64,000 bases of DNA from Lepturacanthus savala (lineage: Eukaryota; Chordata; Actinopteri; Scombriformes; Trichiuridae): positions 14,374,856 through 14,438,855 of the forward strand of contig CM060470.1 of assembly GCA_030544235.1 (NCBI GenBank), written 5' to 3'. The notes beneath the pieces were generated by a model, which saw only the letters and a program-made list of their open reading frames with translations, was not told the origin of the DNA and ran no database searches. The translations under genes were made by a program, and so were the position numbers. Shown piece after piece: positions 27,601-41,400 of this stretch; position 1 is the first letter of the stretch; every line of letters starts with the position of its first letter.

Positions 27601-30600
27601 AGCTCTTGAGGTAAAAGAGATGCACAGCAATAATAATAACAACTGTAATATTATTAGAAATATGACTAATAATAATAAATAACAGCAGCAGCAGTGGGGG
27701 TCGAGGCATTCTGCAACCACGATCCACAGACACCCGTGATCAGCAACTGGGTGGAGCAGTGACCATGCTCTATAAAAACCTGCAAGCTGAGAAAAAAAAA
27801 TCATGGCTAGGAATATGCATTAATGGGACATAAATGTGTACAGATAGAGACAGGAGAGGGAAGCTCAGTGTCTCATGAGAAGTCAGCTTGCAATCCAAAG
27901 TAAGCCTGAGCTGGCCAGTGGCGTCATTTCAATTTAAGGCAAGGCACATATGGCAAGGAGCATGCCCTTCTAGGGGGTCCAGGGGTTAAGGTTAATAAAA
28001 GTGGAAAATTGTAAATTTAAATGCCGCAATGTGGTGCAATTTGAGAGCAAAACCAAGATGCTATAGACCACATGTGTCAAACTCAAAGCCCGCGGTCCGA
28101 TTCTGCTACAGCAGAAGATATGAGAAAGCAAATAAATGTTTAAACCTAATGGAGTCAAGCTGGTCATGTCGTGTTTTGTGAGGAGCTTGTCGACTTCAAG
28201 GTGCATTTAAGTCTCTTTGATATTCTATCAAAATCTATTCTAGATTGGCCTTGGAAGTTGTTAAAAACAGTATTTTTTTTCCTTATTTACCATTGTTTAA
28301 ATATATCTGCCATTACTTTCTTATTATATAATAATATTATCATATAATAATCGCATGGCAACACTAAACCATAGATTACAATTTTTGAAAATCTACATAA
28401 TTGTTAATGGTTTCCAGCATATTCTTGTATGAGTCAATTTAAATAACATAGAATCGAAAATTATAACAATTCTCCAAAAATTCTATTAAGAAAACTTAGC
28501 AAACACCAGCAACTAATTAATTATTAGTTATAATCATTCAGATACTATTATGAATGTGGAGGCAATTATCTAATATAATAGGAAATGGATAGATTTATAT
28601 GGTCTTCACAATCAGCCCTTTGAGGGGAACCATAACACTGATGTGGCCTGGGATGAAATTGAGGGATATTTTTTAAGTTTTTAATATTTATCACATGTGA
28701 ATGGACAAATATGCTTTAGGCAAATGTCTGTTTATGAGTATTGGAACAATGAGAAATAGTCTCAATAATTTAATCATAATAATTATTGATTCATTTTATA
28801 ATCAATAATAATCAAAAATTAAAAATATGTCTTGCCATACCCACGCAACACCTCTAAAGCATTCTAACTATAAGCTTTATTCAAAAGGAAACTTTTAAAC
28901 CTATTCTTGAATGTAGAGAGGGTCTCTGCAACTCTGACCCCACACTGGAAAATTGGAGATGAGCCTTAAAGTTAAACCCATCGCTACCTGTTCAACTTTC
29001 AGACATTAACAGAACCACCATGGAAGTACTTTGAACCTGCATTCTGGGAGAGCATGTTTTAGTCAGGTAATAGGGTACGGTGAGTTCTTCAAGATGTGAT
29101 GGTTCCTGGCCATTAAGTGCTTTGTAGTCAAGGAGGAGGATTTTAAATTCCATTGTGTATTTGACAGGGAGCCAGTGCAGAGAGGCTAATATGGGATGAT
29201 ATGATCCCTTTTCCGAGGTCTTGTCAGTACATGTGCGGCAGCATTCTGGATCAGCTGGAGAATCTTCAGAGACTTGTTGGAGCAGTCTGATAATAAGGAA
29301 TTGGAATAATCCAGCCTCTATCATTTTGAGAAGGATTAAAGTTAGCATATGAGTCCTCTATTATATTGAGACGTGGGACTGAATTAAATGCTGATGGACT
29401 CACTTCCTTAAATGTATAAATCTATAACACAATCAGATAAATATTTCTTTCTTACTACCCTTTACCCAAATAAAAGTAAATCGGGTTAAGACGTCAGGTA
29501 AAGACATTTTTGCCTAATGGCCTTTAGCCCAGTAGTAGAAATTCAAAAGCTATTAAATAATGGTCTGATGAGAGAGGATTCTGTGGGAAGACGATTAAAT
29601 GGTCAATTTGGATGCCATATGCTGAAACAAGGTTGAGTGTGTGGTTAAAACAGTGGGTTTATTTACATTCAGAGAGAACCCTATTGAGACGAGTAATGAG
29701 ATATTGCAGTGCCAAGGCTATCATCATAACAACATCCACATGAATATTAAAATTGCCTTAGGACTAAACTTGAATAAAATCTGAGAATCCAGGTAAAAAT
29801 ATATACAGGCAAGGAGGCTGGTAAAGTGTAACAGTAGGATTGTCTGCATGTTTGTTGGAGGGGTGTGGCGGTTGTTTAGTATAATTAATGCCCCCGAAAC
29901 AAAGATGGCACTAAAAATAGGCGGGAAGAACTTGAACATACGTACAATATACATGTTTCCAGAGCCTCAGCAGGTATTATAGAAAATAAAAAAAAAAAAA
30001 GTAGTATTGGCATGACAAAACATTTTTGATCATGTAAATGCTGTGTCAGTAGGATGTACAGTAACTCGATTAAGAATTTAAAGCCACATCAGCCAGTGAA
30101 GATACAATTTACAAGTTTGTATTTGAGATCTGCTGTATGAACACCTCAAAGTAACATTCAGGTTTTATAGTCTTAATTGAGATCAAAAGACCAATGGAAG
30201 TATGTCTTTAGACCACAGATTTAATAATCCAACCATTATTGTTACTGTCTTGTATAAATAATGTAAATTCGATTGTATGATATTAAGATGTTTTCTTTTA
30301 ATGATCCTCAAATTATGTTGCATTAAACGATCCATTTATTGACTGTGAAAACTAGATGGTTCTTTTATTATTTTGGTAAGACTGCCCTTGACCACCAAAT
30401 GTTCTCTTCACATATCAGATCAAAAATAAGAAAACATTGGTAAATCCCAGAAATCAAAGACAAATCATTGTTAAAAACAAAAATAAGAAAAAAAAAGTGT
30501 TTATATATCACTTCCTGTATGAGGATCCTTGTCTTGACAATAAATAATTGACAATAATAATGTATTTTTCTCATCTGGTATGGAAAGGACCATCCTAAAG

Positions 30601-32412
30601 ATTCATTAAAAAAATGCAGTGGTAACTGCATGTGCATTTCTTACAAAGCATAATTCCACATGATATGCATAATATATGTATATTTTTAGAGTTGCGTGCA
30701 TGTAAATCACATCACCACAATCTAATACAGATCGAAATAAGCTTTGTACAATTTTCTTTTTGGCATCTGATGGAAAGCAAATGATAAAAAGCCCACTTTA
30801 ACCCTAAGCCTTTTCAATAGATGAGCATTATGCATATCACTTTTCCTTAAGCCATACACCACATTAAGAGGTAATTCTTTCCACACATGTACTGTAAATC
30901 CTGCTGTACTACTGCTTTAGAGTGAGAACAAGTAAAAGTCATACATTTAGTCTTTTTTAATGTAGGACCACTTTTACTTTAAAGATCCAATATCATGCAA
31001 ATCGACACTTTTCTGACTGTTTTTCCTTTACTCTAGATAAAGTCTAGGGCTTATATAAAAGCATTCTCATGCATCAAAGACTCAGAAAACAACCTGAATT
31101 TAGAAATGTTGCCATTTCCATACTTGACTTTGTGATGTAATGCAGTGGCTCTCACCACCTATAGAGGTTCCGAACATGGCCCACCCACCCCCCACTGTCC
31201 TTTTTGTTTACTCTTCCAAGTGAAATTCAAAAGAGAGGCTCACAAATATTTATGAGATTGATCAAAAAAGACCCGTGCTTTCTGGAAATCCAGCAAGGCA
31301 CAGGAAAGATTACTGTATAAACGTTTGTGTCATCAGTATACAAATATCTTACCTGGATTTATTCTATGACCTAAATAACTTAAACAAATGAACTTAAAAA
31401 CAAGTAATCAATATATAAATAAATAAAAAATGGAGACGGGGGCTAGATCCTTGGTGGACATCAGTTTACTATAAGGCTGAGGTACTGTTCTCTATTATGA
31501 CACAGAGTCCTTTCGTACAGATAGTTCTTAAACCAATTCAAAGCTATTTGACGAAGGCCTATTCAGCTAAGTCTCTTTCATAGCAGTTTATGATGCACAG
31601 AGTCAAATGCTTTAGACAAATCAACAAATAAAACTGCACAGTGCTGTTTGGAATCAAAAGAATTGATGATATCATAAGTAATATAGTACAATGGTCTGTT
31701 CTAAAATCTGACTAAGATTCACTAAGACTACTATTACCAGATATAAACAGTTTTAATTTGTCATTTACAAAAGATTCAAATACTTTAATTGTTCACAGGC
31801 AGCCTGGAAATGGGATGTTAATGATTCAAGTCAGAAGGATCATAGCTGACTTCCAAGCACTGGGTATGATGGAACTGGGTATGATGGGATAGGCTTATAG
31901 TTTCCTTTTGCAGCGTGTACCCCTGCATTACTGCGATCAAAGATTGAACCGGCAGAAGTGATTTACTATTGTAGGAGTCTGCAGTATTGGTTTTACCCTT
32001 GATTTCAATTTGATTAACTTTTAAAAGATCAGCAAAACAGATTGGCGTAATAAAACCTGAGCATTTGACTAGCTTCCAGAACTTGGAATTCAGATGATCA
32101 GTTATCATATAGAGATGGTAATCACATTTAATATAGTGCATTTATTTCTGAATCCAATCCAAAGGGTTATTAGTTTTCTTTGCTTTTATTTGGACTAGAC
32201 ATCATCTTCTTGTCTAAAACACAAGAAAATAGATGCATTCAGCAAAGAGTTGTCTTTTTCTCTTATCCCATATCTTCTAAGAGTGGTGAGTTTATCATAT
32301 ATAACCAAGAGAGTGGATTTAAAGTAGTCCCAAACTAGATCAACAGCCATTTGTGAAAGTGATCACTTAGATTTTTTAAAAATGTTTCAACAACACAGAA
32401 TCTTTGGAGTGT

Positions 32413-32443
<31 letters not shown>

Positions 32444-35400
32444 GATCAAGTAGTCTGTATCTAACCTCATAGTTTTGGATTAATTTAATAGCTGCACCAG
32501 GCAAAGAATGTCACAAATGTCCTTGAATGGGTCTGGGAATAAAGATAACCAATCTCAGTTTAGGTCTCCAAGTGAAACAACTCAATTGCTAAGAAGGTCT
32601 GTCAGTCAAGCGAAGGCTTCATTTGAAGCAACCTGCTAAAAGCGTAACACAATAATATCTGAACCGAACCGTTAGGGACGGATAATTTAATGGAATTCAG
32701 AGCAGTTTGGATTACTGATGGACTTGATGTGTAGTTTAATTTAGTTTTGACATAAACTGCTATACAACTTTTTAGTGCAGTGTTCTCTAAAGACATCATA
32801 CCCCTCTATTAATCATGGCATTAGTGATTGACTTCTTTGGCCATGTCTCAAAACAGACCAATATGTCAGACTTAGTTGAGTCAGCCAATATTCTTAGGTT
32901 CCACCTTATTTACCAAACTGTACATTGAGATGGGAAAGCCTTAGTCCATTTCTAATTTTAAACTCTGGTATTTGAAGCTGTGTCAGCTCTGGGCCTGGAT
33001 TTGGTTGGATATTTCCCAATACAAAGAGCAAAAGGAGGACAAACCAGTTTCTCCTCGCTCAACCAACCATGATAATATATGCAGAACTTACTATGACAAA
33101 GTCAAGGTATCTTCAAATAAAAAAGGGAACTAGTTGCCTTAATGTGCGTGGTGAGACTAGCTGTTAAGTCACACACATGCACAGGATAATTTGATCTAAC
33201 AGAGCAGTCTAGACGCACACACAGTGTCAAAAACACTTGCAACCTTTATTGTATTATGAGTTGTCAGCCTGGGGTGTACTGTCTCATACTGTACGGTCAA
33301 GCCAATTAAAGTGAGTGATGATACAGTCAGCCAGTCAGACGTTAGCGCTGTAATTTATATGCAGACCTGGAGAAGTATTATCCTCTTACTATTATACAAT
33401 TTGCAATTATAGACACCAAGCACATCCTATTCCTCACACACACACACATGCACAATGAGGAATTAAGTTGCGTCCCCTTTCCACTCTTTTTATGCCTCCA
33501 CACATTGTCTGCCCTATCCTCATGAGCATGGTATCTCAGGAACAGCTTGAGGGAATTCCTTCAAATTTGAATAGATATAGATTTTGGCGATAAAAGGTCA
33601 AGGTCACCGTGACCTCATGCCTGTCCCATATCTCTGGAACACCTTGAGGGATTTCATTACAGCCCACACAAATGTCCATGTGGACTTGAGGATGAACTGA
33701 TTAGAATATGTTGGTCAAAAGTCAAGAATTCATACTCTTATTATGACAAAATTTCACCCAAATGTCTAAAAGGTTAAAAATGATGATGACATTTAATATC
33801 CAAAAGGTCAGAGGTCAGTAAAATACATTGCAGTAAAAATATGCTATGAGGACAAACACAGATGTAAAGTGCAACTTGCTTGGCTGTATTTATGGTTCTT
33901 TATTAGTCATGCATGGCTATAGGGATGTGGATGTCATTTGGATGGAAATATCTCAACAGCTATAAACATTTGAGCATGAGTTGTACTGCCTTTTATAGTT
34001 AATTTTTCATTTAGTGCCACTAGGATGTTGAAATTTTCGTTTTTTGTTGTTTTTAGTAAAATTTGGGCTATTATACAATGCATTTTGAAACTCATAGTTG
34101 CCAGAAAATAATGATAATGATTCATTTATTTTTTCGTAAGCAGTTATCCTTTGACATTTTATCATCAACGTTTAACATTTGCTAGTTAGCATTAGCTCAG
34201 GTAGCAGTGCCAAACAGCCTCAGAGAAACACAACATTTTAATGTGAAACTGTAATATTAATTTATTCATTTTTACCTCTTAGTCACTGGGTCCTTTTGTT
34301 TTGGAGAGGAGGAGAGAACACAAACTGTAGGTAATCCAGCTCCCTGTAAAAACCTCATGACTGTCTGAAAATTAAACTATTAGGGTTGCAAGCTGAGTTA
34401 ATTTTAACAGCAGCTTGAGATTGCTGCCACCACTGGATGTCCGCTGAAAATTACATACTGTGCATTTAATCTCATTGAGGCAGGATCAGTCACCAGCCAC
34501 AACCAGGACATCATTTCTGTGTGATAATGAGATCTAAAAGTAGATTCAAATTGCTCAAAACCGTCTTCACTATTTTTTTTACTGGTGTTAACTGAGATGA
34601 TGCTATATTTTTTCAAAGATTTTAGAGAAAACTACTAAGGTCCAGAGGATCAAAAACCCCTCTGATAATGGCATGTTAAAATAAGAAAAAACACTACCAG
34701 TAGCTGGTGAGGTATTCAAGATATATAAGCAGTATAACCCATAGTAGTCACAGATCTGTAATAGAAACTTACAGGCTATGATATTTAGGGGACATGATGT
34801 GGGTTTCAAGTGTGTAATTATCTCTTCTAAGGATACAGGGAGATATGGGCTAAAAGCGAGTGCGATAAATAAAGTTCTGGTGAACCAATGATAAGACTGA
34901 TGAACCGCGCCACCCTGCGGTATAATCTGAAGCCTAATAACAGAGATTTTATGGATCAATTACTTTAAAAATTCATCATATTTTTCAGAGGAAGTTTATT
35001 AAATATATTATCATGGCAGTTCTGAGAGATGAGATCTGAGAAGTAGGATGATCTTACTTCCATAACTGCTCTCCGACTTGCACATAATTAGTATTCTCTC
35101 AAAGTTTCTAAATGAACTTGTATCTTATTTCCCCTCTATTATCAGCCTTCCTACAGATGTGCTTCAGAGCCTGAGTATATTCATCAAACCCGCGCAGGGC
35201 TCCTGTTTTAGACCTCTTGCCTCTCAGGATGAAATAATCAGCTTGCACTGAAGGGCTCCAATGTCCATTTATTTATTTTACAAAAGTATTGTTTCAAGCA
35301 CAGTGCACCACTGCTTTTCATCAGAGTAAAATAACAATGCACATTTCCATCTTAATTATACAAGAAACCAGTTACTAGATAATCACTTGAAGCGAGTCTC

Positions 35401-38400
35401 TAATATGACAGAGAAATAGCATGCATTGCATAGAAAAAAGACATCCATAAATACATCCACACATACATATATTACAAGCATTTTATATAAATCCCCATAC
35501 CCATTTGATTGAAGGGAATGTATGATACAGTTATGTTATCCTTTGAAACAATAGTGGGCGACTTTGTGTTAATGTAGGTATACGACCAGGCAAGTAAATG
35601 AGATGTAAACCATTCCCTGTAAATTTAGGTAGACCTCTAGTGTTAAGTGTGCTTACAAGTATGCTTTTTTTTTTTTTGCTTAAATGCTGTGCCTTTGTAG
35701 TTATCGCCCAGCTTCTAATGTAAGAACCTAAATGGTGACCTGCGGATATCAATGCATGTCGCCTGCTGCTCTTGGTCTTGTACCATACACTGACCATTCG
35801 TCAGTGGTATGTGAGTGCTGATGGTTATAGGCTGCTGCTAGACTGAGTTATTATTGTATTTTTATTTATGAACTTGGTAGACTATGAAACTGCCTTGCCC
35901 TTCTAGGATAAATAAAGTTCCATATGATTACAATAAACTTCCTGACCCCTCAAAAACAGAATCTGATTACAGAGAAGTGTTGTATGAAACAATGATCATT
36001 AGAGCCCTGTGGCCAACTATTTCAAACTAATGTGTCATTTAGTTATATTGTAATCCAACAGGTCCAATCCCATGGAAGGGATAATCACATTTCCCTTACT
36101 GCTATAAACTCAAATTACACTTTTTTCACCAAGTGGAACTAAGTAGTGGAGCCAATTTGCTGTTGGTTGAACAGTCGTTTTAACTTGCAAGAACCAGTTT
36201 GTTTTTCCAAGGCTGTAGGTGGTTAGAGAGCCATAGCCTCTGATGTAAGCAGTTAGTTTTTTTCTAGTTTGGTAAGGAGTTTATACCACTTTGGAACCAG
36301 TTTTCTTTTTACAAGAGCCATTTCTTTGAATGTCAAGACAGGAAGAACTGGTTTTTAATTAAGCATTGGCTTGAACTGTCCCTGAAACAGCCATAATTGA
36401 AAAAAAGTTTGTTTCCCAAGGAGCTTCATGAGGAAATGGACATACAAACCTTTTTGTGGCTCCATAAATCCATTATTCAGCAGAAATAGCCGCTGTCTAT
36501 GACTTGTCATCAGTGTTCTTCTTTCTTTTCTGCTTTTGTAATTTGAGCTAGACTAACAAAAAGTCCCCAAAAAATCTAAGCTGTTGTCCCAAATCCTGAA
36601 TCCAACCTAAAATGTCCCGAAAAATACACTCAAACAGAATACTGCACTGTTTCCTTTACAATAATTTAGGAGTGACAACCCCTGCTCCTTCAAATTTCTT
36701 TTTTTTTCTTCTTTTTTTAATTATTGACACAAACACACCACTGCGGCATCCCTCCATTTTTACAGCAGAGTCCTGTCAGTTATTTGCAAGCATTAAGGTA
36801 AACTACAGATAACTATCTTGCTAGGTATCTACTCTTTGAGGGGGTTAAACATAGGTTGACAATATATTGATGCCAGCTAACATTACGTAACATCGGTAGC
36901 TTAAATTAAGTGCCGAGTGCAAACGTAGTGTTGCTAATGTGAGTAAACTAATTGATAGCATTAAGCTACAGGCCATTATATAGTTGTTCACTGCATTTTT
37001 AAGTAAATTTGTTGTAAAAGTACAGCTGTAAAAATTCCTTGATGAAACACTGTACTGAGTAGTTACCCATGGATTGTTAAAGCTATAAATAATTACATAA
37101 CAGAATTATGTAAAGTGTGTAGATCGTCAGCAAGTACCTCCACCACTACCACCACCAGCACCACCAAAAAAAAAAGTGCCAAATTTCACCTATGCTCATC
37201 TGGTCACCCTAATTTGAGCTGTACCAGTATTAACTGTATGTAGTAACAGTACAATATTTAGCACAGTTACCCTGAAATTAACCATGCACATCCATGTATG
37301 AATGTACATGACATGATACAGCTATCAGTAATTGGTAATGTTTCCATGGTGAAACTGTGTCTTTACAATGCATTTCATAATTATCTGGAAAAATTGCAGC
37401 ATGAGTAAGTGCACCAATTTCCCCATCAATCTGGCCTGTATAATTGTAGAAATTAGTGTTATTAGTCTCAGTAGTGTTATAGTATCCCCTGTTGTTAGAG
37501 TGCTTAGTTGAGTTTGAGCAGACTGCAGCACACTCTCTGCTATGTTCACATCTTAGGACACATTAATATTTTCTTCATTAATGATATATTTTTTCACCAC
37601 CGCTATTAACTAGAATGTAAATTTTGATGATCCAATGCCATCATGGCCTGTTGTCTTTGCCATACCAATAATTTGGCTTTTCTCCCTTTCCTTTTCCCTT
37701 GTTTTTTTTTTCATGATTTGCAGTCTTACAGTCTAGCATCTGTCCTCTTTGGTTTGGATGTGTGTGCATCCTCCTATTTTGTCTCCCAGAGAAACAATAG
37801 TTTTGTATAGCTCTGCAAGTACTGTTAAAATTACCAACTTAACTGCCATTAAAACTTGGTGTAGACATTCGTTATTACATTATTTTGACCAAATACTTGA
37901 AAACCTAGCAACATTTAATTCAGCTGTACTTTGTTTATTGCTAATTAGCAAATGTTACCATACTAATATCCCTAAATTATCAAGGTAAACAATGATACTG
38001 AATTACCAATGAAAAAGCAATAGCCATTTCAGTGAATGTCCATTTTGTCTTTGTACTTAAACCAAATCAAACCTTTGCATTACTTGATGAAACCGTACTT
38101 TTTTTCCCTCAACAGCGATTTCAACAATTTTGAAAGATACAAACAAATAAGGTCATCCTGTTAATGAAACACGTTTGTGTTGTCCTGGATGGCTGTTACG
38201 AGAGTCAATTTATTTGAAGGACTTGTTATCAACACAGCCCTGCTGTCCATGTTTTAAAAAAATCTGCATGTTAGCCATGTCTGTGCGAGCTTATTAGCTG
38301 GCTGACATTAGCATTTAGCTCAAAGCCCTTCTGTGCCCAAGTACAGCCTCAAAGAGCCACTAGCTTGGCTGTAAACCTCAGCCCTGATTATTTATAATTC

Positions 38401-41400
38401 ATTTTTGCCTTCCAACCAGCTAGACCAAAAGGCTAATTTCAAGAAGAATAACACAAATAACTTGAACATAGAATGTACACACCTTTGAGAGTGTTTAACT
38501 CAGATATTGCAGCTCCTTTACTTGTCCGGCTTGCTCTTTATGTATAATTAAACAGCATCGTAGAGTGCAGGTGGTTCAATGCAATCCATTTTTTTATATA
38601 TGTATATATTTAATAGTCTTCAAGTTATCTGATTCATTTTGTAAATTGGCCATGAATGTTATCAGACAGATGCATAACATGTGAACAGCATTTCCATTCC
38701 TGCATCAAAGAATGCCATTTGTACGTGTGAAATGATAACACCCCATGCTTCAAATATGCTTATATACCAGAACTGATATGAATTATGCCACGAGTCTTTG
38801 AGAAGTTCTGAATAGCTTTCTTAGGACAAGTAGACTGTATTCCCATTCCTCCGAGTTAATTATCATATAAAAGCCCCAGTTACTGATAAGATGACTGCAA
38901 AGGCAAAGTGGTTTGAGGAAAATATCATTACATTTTCAAAAAAAAAAAAACATAAAATCCATATCTGATTAGATGCAATAGTCAAATAGTCATTTGTCAA
39001 TGCCTAATGTGCCTCTTGACTGCTTGAAACACTATTGAAAATGAGACATGAAAGACTTCCTTTGATACATTTAACATGATGGAGAACTGCTATTTTGTTA
39101 TACACCTGAAAAAGCTGTTCGCATTTGAAATGCAGATTTAACATCACGCACAGAAAGTCTGAATAATCACGGTTTCCAGATTTAGCCATTTAATGTCTCT
39201 GTCGTCCTTATCTTACATCGTATCACTACAAATAAAGCTGGCTTGATGAACAAAGTCTGACAGGAAGGAAAGCAACGCAGCGTGAGACACAGAACAACCC
39301 AAGTAACAAGTAACTGTGGTCTGACCTGGAGCGCATATTCCAACTTCTTTCTCTCAACATCTCATCAAAGCTGCCAGACTTTGACATCTGAGAGAAAAGA
39401 GAAAGAGAAAGATACCACTGAACGACTTCCCAGGGAGAGGGGGAGTGGCTCGGTGACACAAACTCGGCACAGTTTATGAATATATCCTTGTTTGACATCT
39501 CGGTTCAAATCAGATTCTTCCTGTCATGAATGCCACACTAGTTTCTTGTCAAGGACAAGAAGAAAATCCATCTCAATAATCAATATCTACAAGCTTTGAT
39601 ATAATACTATTCAAAGTGTGGTCTAAACATTGTTTAATCGTGTTTTGCGTTCAGTTAATTCGTTTTTCCTGCACAATAACAAGGGGCATATGTCACATGT
39701 GTTTCCTTTCATGAAAGAAAAAAAAAAGTTCTTTGTGCGACAGCTACAACTGTGAGCTGCTAAGCCGAAAAGCTACAAAGGAAAACAAGCGAGCCGGGGG
39801 CAAATAGGAGCCGGCCCACTTGGTGCGTTTTGATTAAAAAAAAGCACTAAGCCTCTTCTAGTCAGCATTGATTTAAAAAAAAAAAATCGTATTGTTCAAT
39901 TTAAACGTCCTTGATCCTAAATACACCACTGACACGTTAACCTGCGATGTGCCATCTCGCCTTTTAAAGAGCCGCACCCCGGTCACGGTTTGTAACGAAG
40001 GGTGAGGGTGATTTTTGCAATTAGAGCTCCCACGCTACAGAAACTCTCTGCTTACTGAACTCTAACACATTGAGTCTCCAGGCTTTGTTTGAATCTCTGT
40101 TCTATTTGTGAAAGCTTTAGGAAATGTATGATCTTATTCGTTTATCTGGCTTGCCTAGCTTTTATTTGCATTTTGCAAAAACACTTTGTGACATTGTTAA
40201 ATAAGGTGTTACATAAATACACTTTATTGTTAGTCAGTCAGTCATTTCCTATACCTGCTTATTAGGGTCACAGGGGTCTGCTGGAGCCTATCCCAGCATG
40301 TTACGGTGAGAGGCAGGGACACACCCCAGATGGTCGCCAGCCAATCACCATTCACTCACACCTCCGGGCAATTTAGAGTCGCCAATTAACCTCAGTTTTT
40401 GGACTGTGGGAGGAAGCCGGAGTCAGTCAGTCAGTCATTTTCTATACCTGCTTATTCCTCATTAGGGTCGCAGGGGTCTGCTGGAGCCTATCCCAGCGCG
40501 TTACGGCGAGAGGCAGGGATACACCCCAGATGGTCGCCAGCCAATCGTGGGGCACACACACCATTCACTCACACACTCACACCTACGGGCAATTTAGAGT
40601 TGCCAATTAACCTCAGCATGTTTTTGGACTGTGGGAGGAAGCCGGAGTACCCGGTGAAAACCCACGCAGACACGGGGAGAACATGCAAACTCCACACAGA
40701 AAGGTCCCAGACCCAGGACCCAAGGAGGTCTTGAACCTGCGACCTTCTTGCTGTGAGGCAACAGCGCTAACGCCTTTTTGTTGTTGTCCACTTTGTAGGA
40801 TTTATAGCATTGGCATTTCTTTCCTTCTGCAGACTCATCATGCCTATGGAACCAGTTTGCCTGCTCTAAGAACAAGTGCATCGCCAAGCAGTGGCTGTGT
40901 GACGGCGAGAACGACTGCGAGGACGGGCTGGACGAGAGTGTGCAGATCTGTGGTCAGTGGCCTTTCATATGTCGTGAGGAATCCCGCCGTTGATGTAAAA
41001 GGTCACACGCAGCGTACTGTGCGTGACAGCCCCATGTGTTGCCCTCGCAAATCTGGAAATGAATGGGCCGAAAATGAAACGATCTCAATAAGGCAACAGA
41101 TGAGACCGAGAGATTCGAGTGGGCACTGAGGCAAATAGATTTTTCACCACTGAGGCCCAAGAGGCGCAGCTATTTCAATGGGCCAACTAGATGCGTTTGT
41201 AATGAATTCCACAATAAAAAAAATGAATGCAACCCGCAATAAAAAGACACGGATTGCTGTGAACGTCAGTTGCTTAATTGGATTGTAATGGAGTGTCAAA
41301 GAAATATTAACGAAATTGCCCAGAGAGGCCCAATTCCAGTCAAAAGCAACTCATGTATTGTAGCTCATGTGTGCCTAATTAAACCACTGCATTTACCTTT

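Larger units (their letters stand above)
26499..40832. other. Intron 18 (14.3 kb), retroelement graveyard inside LA cluster III
   Basis: It holds the second (AAGTC)n repeat, three antisense LINE fossils (28880-29350, 31480-32145, 34404-34990), the sense copy of the 350-bp repeat (30978), and a repeat near 33490-33880. A LINE 3' tail (40110-40231) and two tandem SINE copies (40232-40774) end it. The stretches 29360-30970 and 35000-40100 hold nothing I can name beyond A/T homopolymers, such as 24 A at 32420-32443. There is no sign of a nested host gene. Confidence 0.75.
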
